DNA from: Tissierellia bacterium
GTDB lineage: Bacteria; Bacillota; Clostridia; Tissierellales; Sedimentibacteraceae
Reading direction: 5' to 3'
DNA length: 49,378 bases
NCBI GenBank assembly: GCA_028709465.1
Contig: JAQVWY010000008.1
Coordinates: 1-49,378, forward strand
Under the pieces are notes generated by a model that saw only the letters and a program-made list of their open reading frames with translations, was not told where the DNA came from and did no database searches. Shown here piece after piece: positions 1 to 7,567 of this stretch. Position numbers and translations under genes: made by a program. Numbering within the stretch: the stretch's first letter is position 1; each line of letters starts with the position of its first letter.

Positions 1-85
1 TATTTTTAGAACTCTCAAAGGTTTCTTATGCTGTTTTATTGTCTATGTTCTCTGTTGTTTTGTTGCTATCACTCTGTGACAGCTT
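1..85 (-). other. Probable rRNA operon leader (16S gene beyond the left edge)
   Basis: Read on the minus strand, this stretch follows three strong tandem promoters and has no open frame. It ends with a CTTTGAGAGTTCT-like segment of the kind often found just before the 16S gene in Clostridia. No rRNA sequence is inside the window, so the identity is an inference from promoter strength and leader character. Confidence 0.55.
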
Positions 86-89
86 TGCT

Positions 90-118
90 AGTTTATCATA
101 CCTGCGTTTTGTTGTCAA
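90..118 (-). promoter_or_regulatory. Sigma-A promoter P3 (proximal) of the probable rRNA operon
   Basis: On the minus strand, TTGACA (118-113) and TAAACT (95-90) are separated by exactly 17 bases. It is the promoter closest to the left edge and shares its -10 hexamer with P2. Confidence 0.8.
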
Positions 119-175
119 GTATTTTTTTAATAAATTATTTGTTTTTTTCATTCCTCTTTAAAGAGTAACTTCGTT

Positions 176-204
176 AGTTTAGCATAACATAAAATCAATG
201 TCAA
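176..204 (-). promoter_or_regulatory. Sigma-A promoter P2 (middle) of the probable rRNA operon
   Basis: On the minus strand, TTGACA (204-199) and TAAACT (181-176) have a 17-base spacer. It lies 86 bases upstream of P3. An ACTCTTTAAAGAG segment between P2 and P3 resembles an antitermination boxA, but only weakly. Confidence 0.8.
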
Positions 205-273
205 CTACTTTTTATTAATTATTTTTTTCATTAATTAATTTATTTTTTCCCTTCATTTCTGAAGTGCTTTTGT

Positions 274-302
274 ATTATAGCTCACTTACATAGCTTTGTC
301 AA
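274..302 (-). promoter_or_regulatory. Sigma-A promoter P1 (distal) of the probable rRNA operon
   Basis: Perfect consensus on the minus strand: TTGACA (302-297), 17 bases, TATAAT (279-274). It lies 98 bases upstream of P2. Bases 303-404, between it and the next gene, hold nothing I can recognise. Confidence 0.85.
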
Positions 303-404
303 TCCCTTATTTCGTCAATTTTCGATACCATTTTTTTCTAGCTAGCTTCTTTGAATTTTCAGTATAATTTCAATTTCTCTCAATAACATATTGCTATTAT
401 ACCA

Positions 405-908
405 CTATGACCTTGTTGAGTAATAAACTACCTTATTACCTAAATAGTATCCATTTTTCAAAAATGTCATACCTATATTTTCTAAAGATTTAATCGACCT
501 AATATTATTTGGATCTGCCATAGCTATTATTTCATCTAAATCCAACTTAACCATTCCGTAGTGTATCAACGCATTTCCTATTTCTGTAGCAAAGCCTCTT
601 CCCCAAAATTCAGGTAAAATTTTTAACCCTATTTCAGTTCTATTAATACTTGACAAATATCTAAATCCAGTAACCCCTACAAATTCTTTTGTATTTCTTA
701 AAATAATTGCCCATCTTTCTAATTTGCCTTTATAATAATTTTTTATATATAAATTTATTTCTTTTTTACATTCATTTAATGTCATTAATTTGTTCCCAGG
801 AATATATTTATTTACCCTTGGATTTCCTTCTAACTTAAATAAACTCTCTGCATCTTCTAATACAAATTCTCTAATTATAAATCTATTTGTTATAATAATA
901 TTTTTCAT
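405..908 (-). CDS. GNAT family N-acetyltransferase (RimJ/RimL-like)
   Basis: This 167-residue protein has the acetyltransferase_3 layout: an N-terminal 'TNRFIIREFVLEDAESLF' strand-helix, a central EIGLKILPEFWGRGFATEI segment holding the acetyl-CoA pyrophosphate loop (RGFATE), and a C-terminal 'NIRSIKSLENIGM' helix typical of RimJ/RimL enzymes. These transfer an acetyl group to the N-terminus of a ribosomal protein or to small amines; the substrate here cannot be read. The ATG follows a GGGGTAT-like ribosome site. It stands alone between the probable rRNA promoters and a repeat element, read in the same direction as the promoters but upstream of them. Length is normal for the family and no damage is visible. 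Confidence 0.85.
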   Translation of the reverse strand: MKNIIITNRFIIREFVLEDAESLFKLEGNPRVNKYIPGNKLMTLNECKKEINLYIKNYYKGKLERWAIILRNTKEFVGVTGFRYLSSINRTEIGLKILPEFWGRGFATEIGNALIHYGMVKLDLDEIIAMADPNNIRSIKSLENIGMTFLKNGYYLGNKVVYYSTRS

Positions 909-980
909 CTTTATACCCCATAATATTTTATGCTTGTTTTATATTATGACAGCTAGTATCATTTGTGACTATAAATGTAA

Positions 981-1037
981 GGGGACACACCTTTAAAGAT
1001 AGTAGCCTTTGGAGTCCAACATTAAAGGGATATCCCC
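981..1037. repeat. Palindromic repeat, GGGGACACACC family, copy 1
   Basis: A 57-base imperfect inverted repeat that begins GGGGACACACCTTTAA and ends TTAAAGGGATATCCCC. A second copy in the opposite orientation lies at 39199-39254. The ends are conserved and the middle is diverged, which suggests selection or a mechanism acting on the ends. Confidence 0.8.
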
Positions 1038-1057
1038 TAATTATTGCATTAGGTTAT

Positions 1058-1103
1058 AATCAAAGGACATTAGTATATTATAAATACGTAATGTCCTTTG
1101 ATT
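1058..1103. terminator. Perfect 15-bp stem-loop after the GHL10 gene
   Basis: AATCAAAGGACATTA (1058-1072) pairs perfectly with 1089-1103 around a 16-base loop, seven bases past the stop codon of the glycosidase gene. On the minus strand there is no strong U-run, so it may be a weak terminator or an mRNA-protecting 3' hairpin. Confidence 0.55.
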
Positions 1104-1109
1104 GATTAT

Positions 1110-3086
1110 TTAATGAGGTAAATCAAAACCTATTTTTAATAAAGCACCTAAAAAATCTGCTGTTTCGGATCTATCTGCAATTTTAGTGGGATTTAATTTT
1201 CCGTAATTTACTTTTAATATTTGCTTTTCTGCAAAATATGATATTGCTTCCTGTGCATAGTCTGATATTAAATTATAGTCACTAAATGATTTTATATTTG
1301 AATTATCTTTTGTTCTTTCAATTAAACCAAGTTTATCCATCACCCTATATGTCATTACATATATATCTTGCAGTGTAATTTCTTTTTCTGGAGAAAATTC
1401 ATTATTTCCTACACCATATATCAAACCATATTTCCTCGCTGTTGACAGTTCGTTGATATAATATGAATCTTTCGGAACATCATCAAACCCTTTTAAGCCT
1501 TCAATATTATTAATTTCTAACATTCTCATAAGCATTAATACAAAGTCTGCTCTTTTTATACTTAAATTAGGATGAAAGCCACCATCAAATCCTAGTATTA
1601 TATTCCTTGCAGCCATGTATTTAATATTTTCCTGTAATCTACCATTCATATCATTTATATCTATATCATTAAATTGAGGTTCATTATACATTACACCAAA
1701 GCTTCCTTTTTTATTAGAAAATCCAATAACCTTACCATTTATATATCTGCTCCTTGGTAATATAGTCTTTTTTCCATTATCATCATGATACATTACCACA
1801 TAATCCTCATTTTCATTAGGTGATAACTCATAATCTATTTCACGATATTCATAATCTTCATAAGAAATAGGTGATATTGTTGATTCTTCATTATTTAATT
1901 CTTTTATTTTATTATATATTGCCTTGTTATTTATAAAAGACTTATAAGAAAACATGCAATAACCGGATACATTATTGCTGATTCTATTAAGTTGTATCTG
2001 CTTTTCTAATTCTTGGCCATTATACCATTCACTATCTGATTCTGCCCCAACCGCATTATAGGCGGCCTGTCCAATATAAAGCTTTACATTAGTATCCTTA
2101 ACAACATCACCCCACCATTTAACCAGCTTTTCATAATCTGCAGTTCTATATCCTATTGGCCAGTATATTTGTGGTATTATATAATCCACATATTCTTCTT
2201 TAACCCAAAACCTTGAATCGGCAAATTGATTTTCATATGTTCCCCATCCGTATGTATCGCTTCCTAAATTAGAAGTAGTTTTATTCCCCCAAATTCCTGC
2301 TGGACTTACGCCAAATTTTACTTTTGGATTAATACTATGTACTGTTTCACTTATTTCTTTTATCAATAAATTATTATTGTTAATTCTCCAATCATTTATA
2401 CTGTTAAAGTCCTTTCCATATTTAGCATAGGTTTTTGCATCATTAAATTCTTTACCTGGATAAAAATAGTCATCTAAATGAATACCATCAACATCATAAT
2501 TGTTTAAAATTTCTTTAACACCATCAACTATTAATTTTCTTGTCTCTGGTTCTCCAGGGTTTAGGTACAATTTGCCATCTGAATGGAGTACTGTAATATC
2601 AGAATTAATAACAGCAGGATTATTTTTTGCAAGCTTGTTATTATCATCTGGATATGCAGTAACCCTATAAGGATTAATCCATGCATGTAATTCAATTCCT
2701 CTTTTGTGAGATTCTTCAATAAAAAATTCTAACGGATCAAAGTTATTTTCTGGCGCAATTCCTTGGTTGCCTGTTAAATATTTGGACCAAGGAAATATTT
2801 CAGAGTCATATATAGCATCAGAACATGATATAACTTGTAAAAAAACTGCATTAAATCCCATATCTTCTATATTATCTAATGTTTTTATTGCTTCTTTCTT
2901 AAGTGCTTCTTCCTCAGTAGTTGCTTTACTGGGATAATCTATATTCCACACGGTTGCAACCCATACACCTCTAAACTCTACCTCTTTTGCTTCAATGTTG
3001 TTTGATGGATTAATTCCAAACAATAGCATAGGCATAATAAATATTATTATAATGCTGCTAATAACTCTTTTACTAATTTTAATCAC
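1110..3086 (-). CDS. Secreted GHL10-family glycoside hydrolase with C-terminal SLH domains
   Basis: A 658-residue exported protein. Residues 1-33 form a signal peptide (positive start, then ISSIIIIFIMPMLLFG). Residues ~35-400 are a glycosyl-hydrolase-like 10 (DUF187, YngK-type) barrel, seen in 'EFRGVWVATVWNIDYPS', 'LHAWINPYRV', 'VDGIHLDDYFYPG' and 'YVDYIIPQIYWP'. The family is thought to act on wall or extracellular glycans; the acidic residues in HLDDYF are likely catalytic. After a linker, residues ~470-658 hold three SLH repeats ('FNDIDINDMNGRLQENIKYM', 'GFDDVPKDSYYINELSTA', 'SFSDYNLISDYAQEAISYFA'), which usually bind pyruvylated wall polymer. The GTG start sits almost against its AGAGGA ribosome site, so the exact start is uncertain; no better start precedes the signal peptide. 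Confidence 0.88.
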   Translation of the reverse strand: MIKISKRVISSIIIIFIMPMLLFGINPSNNIEAKEVEFRGVWVATVWNIDYPSKATTEEEALKKEAIKTLDNIEDMGFNAVFLQVISCSDAIYDSEIFPWSKYLTGNQGIAPENNFDPLEFFIEESHKRGIELHAWINPYRVTAYPDDNNKLAKNNPAVINSDITVLHSDGKLYLNPGEPETRKLIVDGVKEILNNYDVDGIHLDDYFYPGKEFNDAKTYAKYGKDFNSINDWRINNNNLLIKEISETVHSINPKVKFGVSPAGIWGNKTTSNLGSDTYGWGTYENQFADSRFWVKEEYVDYIIPQIYWPIGYRTADYEKLVKWWGDVVKDTNVKLYIGQAAYNAVGAESDSEWYNGQELEKQIQLNRISNNVSGYCMFSYKSFINNKAIYNKIKELNNEESTISPISYEDYEYREIDYELSPNENEDYVVMYHDDNGKKTILPRSRYINGKVIGFSNKKGSFGVMYNEPQFNDIDINDMNGRLQENIKYMAARNIILGFDGGFHPNLSIKRADFVLMLMRMLEINNIEGLKGFDDVPKDSYYINELSTARKYGLIYGVGNNEFSPEKEITLQDIYVMTYRVMDKLGLIERTKDNSNIKSFSDYNLISDYAQEAISYFAEKQILKVNYGKLNPTKIADRSETADFLGALLKIGFDLPH

Positions 3087-3185
3087 TTCCTCTTTATAAT
3101 TTATATTCTATTTTACCTTGTCCAATATTTATTATAAAGAGGTAAATGGTGGCATTAGTGGAAGTAAAAAAGGTGTAAGTAATTA

Positions 3186-3218
3186 AAAAGCACCTATCAT
3201 TAACTGATAAGTGCTTTT
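3186..3218 (-). terminator. Intrinsic terminator of tRNA-Leu
   Basis: The stem pairs AAAAGCAC..TATCA with TGATA.GTGCTTTT around a short loop. On the minus strand it is followed by a U-run, directly after the tRNA 3' end. Confidence 0.75.
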
Positions 3219-3224
3219 ATTTAA

Positions 3225-3305
3225 TGCGGATGAAGGGACTCGAACCCCCACGCCGAAGGCGCTAGATCCTAAGTCTAGTGCGTCTGCCAATTCCGCCACA
3301 TCCGC
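3225..3305 (-). tRNA. tRNA-Leu (anticodon UAG)
   Basis: On the minus strand the acceptor arms GCGGATG and CATCCGC pair perfectly with discriminator A. The anticodon stem CTAGA/TCTAG encloses the loop CTTAGGA, giving anticodon UAG for CUN leucine codons. A long variable arm (CGCCTTCGGCG) and GGTTCGAGTC in the T-arm complete a class II tRNA. CCA is not encoded. Its promoter overlaps the end of dprA and a terminator follows. Confidence 0.97.
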
Positions 3306-3333
3306 GCATGTTGTTTGCTCAACAACAAAATTG

Positions 3334-3362
3334 ATTATACTATTACTAAATACTTTTGTCAA
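3334..3362 (-). promoter_or_regulatory. Consensus promoter for tRNA-Leu
   Basis: On the minus strand, TTGACA (3362-3357), 17 bases, TATAAT (3339-3334): a perfect consensus. The -35 box lies inside the last codons of dprA, so the tRNA has its own strong start inside the preceding gene. Confidence 0.85.
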
Positions 3363-4245
3363 CAACTTTTTTTAAAGATTTTTTTTGAAAATAATTTAGA
3401 TCTTCAAAGCTATTAATGATATATATTTTATTTTTATCAAATAAATCTTGTTGTTTATCTTTAGTTACAATATCTTCAATAGAAGTATATGCAACAAGCT
3501 TGTCATAAGCATTTGCATATTTTACTGTATGTGATGTCCCACCTTTCTTACCACCTTCAATAATAATTACACCTTCAGATATGGCTGCAATAATTCGGTT
3601 TCTTTCAATGAAACTATGCTTTTCAGCCCTTTGATTTGGTGGAAGCTCAGATACTATACAACCTTTGTTCATTAGTATCCTATTATAAAGAACCTTATTT
3701 CCCTTCGGTATAAATTGATGTCCATATGGCATTACTGCTATTGTTTTCCCTTTGCTAGCTAAACATCCTTTATGAGCAGCTTCATCGCATCCAGATGCAA
3801 ACCCGCTTACAATACAGCAATCATCTTCTGCTAGCTTTTCTGCTAATATTGAACTTATTTCATAACCTTGTTGAGTTGGTTTTCTCGTTCCCACTATGGC
3901 AATATTATTATATTCATTTAGTAAATCAACATTTCCATCAACATACAAAATTAATGGTTTATCATCTATGTATTGTAGCTTGTCAGGATACTTATCATCA
4001 TAAATTCCTATTGTTTCTATTTTGCCTTTTTCACAGCATTGAAATATTTTTGCTGCTTCCTCTTCAATTTTCTTCACATCGATTTTGGCTCTTTTAATTC
4101 CAAGACTATTAACTAATTTAATTATATCAGATAAATCGTTAATAATAATTTTTTGTGAATCTATGTAATTCAATAGTTTTGTTATTGTTTTTCTCCCAAA
4201 ACCATTTATTAGCTGCATTCGAATAATATTTTCATTACTTACCAT
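3346..4245 (-). CDS. dprA: DNA processing protein DprA/Smf
   Basis: A 299-residue DprA. In competent bacteria it binds incoming single-stranded DNA and loads RecA. An N-terminal helix-hairpin-helix segment ('INGFGRKTITKLLNYI') is followed by the Rossmann-like core. Family motifs are 'GTRKPTQQGYE', 'SGFASGCDEAAHKGCL', 'TIAVMPYG', 'SELPP' and 'FIERNRIIAAISEGVIIIEG'. Length matches Bacillus DprA, with the C-terminal winged helix reduced. The ATG follows an AGGGGG site. No topA or other usual neighbour is present, and the gene is followed directly by tRNA-Leu. DprA is widespread in Clostridia that are not known to be competent, so it is not proof of transformation. Confidence 0.95.
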   Translation of the reverse strand: MVSNENIIRMQLINGFGRKTITKLLNYIDSQKIIINDLSDIIKLVNSLGIKRAKIDVKKIEEEAAKIFQCCEKGKIETIGIYDDKYPDKLQYIDDKPLILYVDGNVDLLNEYNNIAIVGTRKPTQQGYEISSILAEKLAEDDCCIVSGFASGCDEAAHKGCLASKGKTIAVMPYGHQFIPKGNKVLYNRILMNKGCIVSELPPNQRAEKHSFIERNRIIAAISEGVIIIEGGKKGGTSHTVKYANAYDKLVAYTSIEDIVTKDKQQDLFDKNKIYIINSFEDLNYFQKKSLKKVVDKSI

Positions 4246-4259
4246 TATATCCCCCTAAA

Positions 4260-4304
4260 CAATTGAATAGCAATAGATTAAGCAATTAAATAGCAATTGA
4301 TTAG
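4260..4304. repeat. Two imperfect tandem copies of a ~22-bp unit
   Basis: CAATTGAATAGCAATAGATTAAG is followed by CAATTAAATAGCAATTGATTAG and then a partial TAATTGATT. It lies just upstream of the dprA start, in an AT-rich segment. It may be chance low complexity. Confidence 0.4.
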
Positions 4305-4360
4305 TAATTGATTTCTCTATCACTTTTCTATAGCTCTAAATTATATCATATAATTCGACA

Positions 4361-4402
4361 AAAAAAAACTCTTCTTTTTAATCAAAGAAAAGTTTTTATT
4401 TT
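4361..4402 (-). terminator. Intrinsic terminator of the carboxyltransferase operon
   Basis: A stem of AAAACTTTTCTTT pairing with AAAGAAGAGTTTT (minus-strand reading) with a short AATC-like loop, followed by nine U. It lies 28 bases past the biotin carrier gene. Confidence 0.75.
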
Positions 4403-4430
4403 TGAATGGATTTAAGTATATTTCTCGATA

Positions 4431-4850
4431 TTATCCTATTGTAACTAGTGGTTCCCCTGTACTAACAGATGTTCCTTTAGCTGTATGAACTCTTGAAATT
4501 ATACCATCTTTAGGAGATACTATTTCATTTTCCATTTTCATTGCTTCTAATATTAACAACAAATCTCCTGCCTTAACAGTTTGACCTTCTGATACTTTTA
4601 CATCTAATATAGTTCCAGGCATCGGTGCTGATATTAGTTCACCTGCTACCTCTTCTGTTGAAGTCTTAAGTAATTTTGGTGCTTCTTGAACAGGTACTTG
4701 AGCTGGCGCTGTTTGTTGTGCTGACTGTGGTTCTTGTGCTTGTTGAACAGGTTGCACTGGTTGTGGTGTATATGTAAATGCTCCTGAACTAACTTCTTCC
4801 ACTTCTACAGCATAGGATTTCCCATTTACTGTAACGTTAAATTTTCTCAT
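4431..4850 (-). CDS. Biotin carboxyl carrier subunit (decarboxylase/carboxylase gamma type)
   Basis: A 139-residue biotin carrier. Residues 1-20 form a strand common to OadA/MmdC-type carriers ('[20 protein letters not shown]'). Residues ~25-60 are a flexible Pro/Gln/Ala-rich swinging linker, and residues 70-139 are a biotinyl domain. The attachment site is EAMKMEN with Lys105 as the biotinylated residue. It would shuttle CO2 between the carboxyltransferase encoded at 5214-6761 and a partner. It is the last gene of a three-gene operon, with a GGAGG site, and a terminator follows. In sodium-pumping decarboxylases the membrane beta subunit usually follows here, but dprA occupies that position. 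Confidence 0.92.
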   Translation of the reverse strand: MRKFNVTVNGKSYAVEVEEVSSGAFTYTPQPVQPVQQAQEPQSAQQTAPAQVPVQEAPKLLKTSTEEVAGELISAPMPGTILDVKVSEGQTVKAGDLLLILEAMKMENEIVSPKDGIISRVHTAKGTSVSTGEPLVTIG

Positions 4851-4904
4851 TATAAACCTCCGATATCTTTATTTTTTTTATGAAAAAGCACTCATAAAAT
4901 GGGG

Positions 4905-5198
4905 TTAGGGCATCTTCATTAGTTTAATTCTACCCACTTGTGCCCATATTGGATCTTGTTCTGGGATTCTTTTAATATTTCTTACTATAAAGTCGCTTGT
5001 GCTTTTGCCAAGAATTACAGATATTGCTGCTGAAATTGCAGCTACCGTTTCTTCTTCCTCCATTGTTGTCAATACTGCAGAAATCACTGCTGTAATTTCA
5101 TCTTCATCTTCTATTATATCATTATTAGATAAATCCAATATTTCATTATTATTTTTAGATTTATCAGTATTCTTTTTAAAAATATCAAATAAACTCAT
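4905..5198 (-). CDS. OadG/MmdD-like small subunit lacking the membrane helix
   Basis: A 97-residue protein between the carboxyltransferase and the biotin carrier. The C-terminal half ('VAAISAAISVILGKSTSDFIVRNI...DPIWAQVGRIKLM') matches the conserved tail of OadG/MmdD or MmdE-type subunits, which assemble decarboxylase complexes. Those delta/gamma subunits normally start with a membrane helix; here the N-terminus is short, charged and Asn/Asp-rich ('IFKKNTDKSKNNNEILDL'), so it looks soluble. Residues 31-62 contain a near-repeat of helices (EITAVISAVL, ETVAAISAAI). Its start follows a GGAGAT site 15 bases after the upstream gene. The assignment rests on the tail motif and the gene position. Confidence 0.72.
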   Translation of the reverse strand: MSLFDIFKKNTDKSKNNNEILDLSNNDIIEDEDEITAVISAVLTTMEEEETVAAISAAISVILGKSTSDFIVRNIKRIPEQDPIWAQVGRIKLMKMP

Positions 5199-5213
5199 TT
5201 CACATCTCCTATC

Positions 5214-6761
5214 CTATAGAGGAATATTTCCATGTTTTTTCTCTGGTCTCAATACCCTCTTGCCCATTAGCATGTCAAATGAACTAATAATTCTTTTCCT
5301 TGTTTCTGCAGGTTCAATTACGCTGTCTACATATCCTCTTGCTGCTGCAGTGTACGGATTTGCTACTTGATTTCTGTATTCTTCAATTTTTTCTTTTCTT
5401 TTTTGTGCTTTTTCTTCTGCTTCATCAATTTCTTTTTTAAATATTATATTAGCAGCCCCATCAGGCCCCATTACTGCTATTTCTGCTGTAGGCCATGCAA
5501 ATACCATATCTGCACCTAATTCTTTACAGCTCATTGCTATATATGAACCGCCATATGCCTTTCTAGTAATAACTGTAACCTTAGGTACAGTTGCTTCTGA
5601 ATAAGCATATAACATTTTCGCTCCATGTCTTATTATTCCACCATATTCCTGATGTGTTCCTGGTAAAAATCCTGGTACATCCATTAATGTAAGCATTGGA
5701 ATATTATATGCATCACATGTTCTTATAAATCTTGCTGCCTTGTCTGATGCATCAATATCTAAACATCCTGCTAATACTTTTGGTTGACTGGCAATTACTC
5801 CAACACTTCTTCCATTTAATCTCATAAATCCAGTTATTATATTTTTTGCAAAATAAGGTTGGTATTCCAAAAACTCTTTATAGTCTGCTAATGTAAAAAT
5901 AACATCCTTCATATCATAAGCTTTATTTGGATTTTCAGGTATTATATCATTTAGTATTTCATCTATTCTATTTATATCATCCTGTACATTTTTAACAGGA
6001 GCAGTTTCTAGATTATTTTGTGGTAAAAAACTTAATAATTTTTTTATACTTTCAAAACATTTTTCTTCAGAATCATCTAAAAAATGTGCTACTCCGCTAA
6101 TACTATTATGAGTCATTGCACCACCAAGCTTTTCCGCCGATACCTTTTCGCCAGTTACTGTCTCTATTACATTTGGTCCAGTTATAAACATTTTACTTGT
6201 GTTTTGAACCATAAATATAAAATCAGTCAATGCTGGAGAATAAACTGCTCCACCAGCGCATGGCCCTAATATTACTGATATTTGAGGTATTACTCCAGAG
6301 GCAATTGTATTGTTATAAAAAATCTTTGCATATCCAGATAATGCATCTACACCTTCTTGAATTCTTGCTCCTCCAGAATCGTTTATTCCAATAATAGGCG
6401 CTCCAACTTTCATAGCCATTTGCTGTACTTTTACTATTTTAGCTGCATGCATTTCTCCTAAAGATCCACCGATAACAGTGAAATCCTGTGCATAAATATA
6501 TACTAATCTTCCATCAATTGTTCCATATCCAGTTACAACACCTTCTCCAGGAAAGTGCTTTTTTTCCATACCAAAATTGACACATCTATGTTCTACAAAT
6601 GCATCAATCTCAAAAAAACTGCCTTCATCTAACAGCATATTGATTCTTTCCCTGGCAGTTAATTTATTATTACTATGTTGTTTTTCAATAGCCTTTTCTC
6701 CGCCACCTAATTTAATCTTTTCATTTTTATCTAGCAGTTCTATGAGCTTTTCATTGGGCAA
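5214..6761 (-). CDS. mmdA: Acyl-CoA carboxyltransferase subunit (methylmalonyl-CoA decarboxylase alpha / propionyl-CoA carboxylase beta)
   Basis: A 515-residue carboxyltransferase of the crotonase fold, moving CO2 between an acyl-CoA (most likely methylmalonyl-CoA) and biotin. N-half motifs are 'KLTARERINMLLD', 'GVVTGYGTIDGRLVYIYAQDFTVIGGSLGE', 'INDSGGARIQEGV' and 'GPCAGGAVYSPALTDF'. C-half motifs are 'GFLPGTHQEYGGIIRHGAKMLYAY' and 'PTAEIAVMGPDGAANIIF'. I place the start at the TTG at 6761: the longer frame from 6779 would translate the AGGAGGGG ribosome site itself. Length matches MmdA (~510). It is first in an operon with the OadG-like and biotin genes. MmdA and PccB cannot be told apart by eye; the OadG-like partner favours the decarboxylase. 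Confidence 0.92.
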   Translation of the reverse strand: MPNEKLIELLDKNEKIKLGGGEKAIEKQHSNNKLTARERINMLLDEGSFFEIDAFVEHRCVNFGMEKKHFPGEGVVTGYGTIDGRLVYIYAQDFTVIGGSLGEMHAAKIVKVQQMAMKVGAPIIGINDSGGARIQEGVDALSGYAKIFYNNTIASGVIPQISVILGPCAGGAVYSPALTDFIFMVQNTSKMFITGPNVIETVTGEKVSAEKLGGAMTHNSISGVAHFLDDSEEKCFESIKKLLSFLPQNNLETAPVKNVQDDINRIDEILNDIIPENPNKAYDMKDVIFTLADYKEFLEYQPYFAKNIITGFMRLNGRSVGVIASQPKVLAGCLDIDASDKAARFIRTCDAYNIPMLTLMDVPGFLPGTHQEYGGIIRHGAKMLYAYSEATVPKVTVITRKAYGGSYIAMSCKELGADMVFAWPTAEIAVMGPDGAANIIFKKEIDEAEEKAQKRKEKIEEYRNQVANPYTAAARGYVDSVIEPAETRKRIISSFDMLMGKRVLRPEKKHGNIPL

Positions 6762-6807
6762 TTTTGTTCCCCTCCTCATTATTGTCTATTTATTTTATTA
6801 CATATAT

Positions 6808-6836
6808 AAAATATACAATTTCACTTTCAAAGTCAA
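6808..6836 (-). promoter_or_regulatory. Possible promoter of the carboxyltransferase operon
   Basis: On the minus strand, TTGACT (6836-6831) is followed after 17 bases by TATTTT (6813-6808), with an overlapping TATATT at a 15-base spacing. It lies about 50 bases before the start codon. Confidence 0.4.
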
Positions 6837-7003
6837 CCTTTTTTCATAAAATATGAGTTCCTTTACATTTGGTTAATAATTTATATGTAATAATTAAATA
6901 TGTAACATAAATAAAGAATTTTAAATATTAAAAACATAATTTTTATATTTGCATATATTAATTATTATCAAGCAATTTAAAATTGAAAGGTGGGCTTATT
7001 TTA

Positions 7004-7552
7004 ATGCTATATGCAAGAAATAAAAAAAATAATAAAAATAATGCACATAAATCATATCGTGCCCTAAATATGCATGCTAAAAAATCTAAAGATTATAATG
7101 AAATAAAAGTAAACAATGTGCCTACACCTGAAGTAGAAATTCCAGAAAATTCTGAATTAGGTTATCTAGCCGTTGGTGTTTATACAGCACTAGGTGCTTT
7201 ACCAGTAAAAGATGCCGTTGTAACTGTTTATACAATTGATGAAAACGGAGAAGAAGTAGCTCTATATCATCTAATTACAGATATTAATGGAAGAATTCCT
7301 AATGTTGAATTACCAGTTGCATATATACCAGGTTCTCAATTAGAAAGTCCTGAATATTTTTACACTAAATATAATATGAGAGTACAAGCAGAAAATTATA
7401 ATACTTTTAATGTTCGTGAAATTCGAATATTTCCTAACATAACAACAGATTATAATGTAAATCTTGTACCAATGCTTCCCGGCACACCAGAAAAATTAAA
7501 AGAATATAATATTATAATTCCGCCAAGTCCAATCGACGAATCAAATGTATGA
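7004..7552 (+). CDS. SleC prodomain-like protein encoded as a separate gene
   Basis: A 182-residue protein. I recognise the core (residues ~40-150: 'GYLAVGVYTALGALPVKDAVVTVYT..ENGE', a DING turn, 'YNMRVQAENYNTFNVREIRIFPN') as similar to the N-terminal prodomain of the clostridial cortex-lytic enzyme SleC, a carboxypeptidase-regulatory-like beta fold. It ends with a Pro-rich tail ('PGTPEKLKEYNIIIPPSP') like the SleC linker. Residues 1-30 are Lys/Asn-rich, with no signal peptide. The start is the ATG at 7004, since the upstream TTG frame would translate the AAAGGTGG site. The next gene begins 15 bases downstream and encodes the SleC catalytic part without a prodomain. No sigma-A promoter is obvious; CATATATT at 6952-6959 could be a sporulation-type -10. 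The match is from memory of SleC. Confidence 0.72.
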   Translation: MLYARNKKNNKNNAHKSYRALNMHAKKSKDYNEIKVNNVPTPEVEIPENSELGYLAVGVYTALGALPVKDAVVTVYTIDENGEEVALYHLITDINGRIPNVELPVAYIPGSQLESPEYFYTKYNMRVQAENYNTFNVREIRIFPNITTDYNVNLVPMLPGTPEKLKEYNIIIPPSPIDESNV

Positions 7553-7567
7553 AATGAGGTGATAAAC

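Noticed and set aside
3183-3365. A 60-codon open frame on the minus strand
   Set aside because: It reads through tRNA-Leu and its terminator and so is not a protein gene.
7553-7567. A frameshift that split a sleC gene into two pieces
   Set aside because: The first gene ends with a stop followed by its own spacing, a GAGGTGA site and a new ATG. The second paralogue also begins at the same point, so the split is original.
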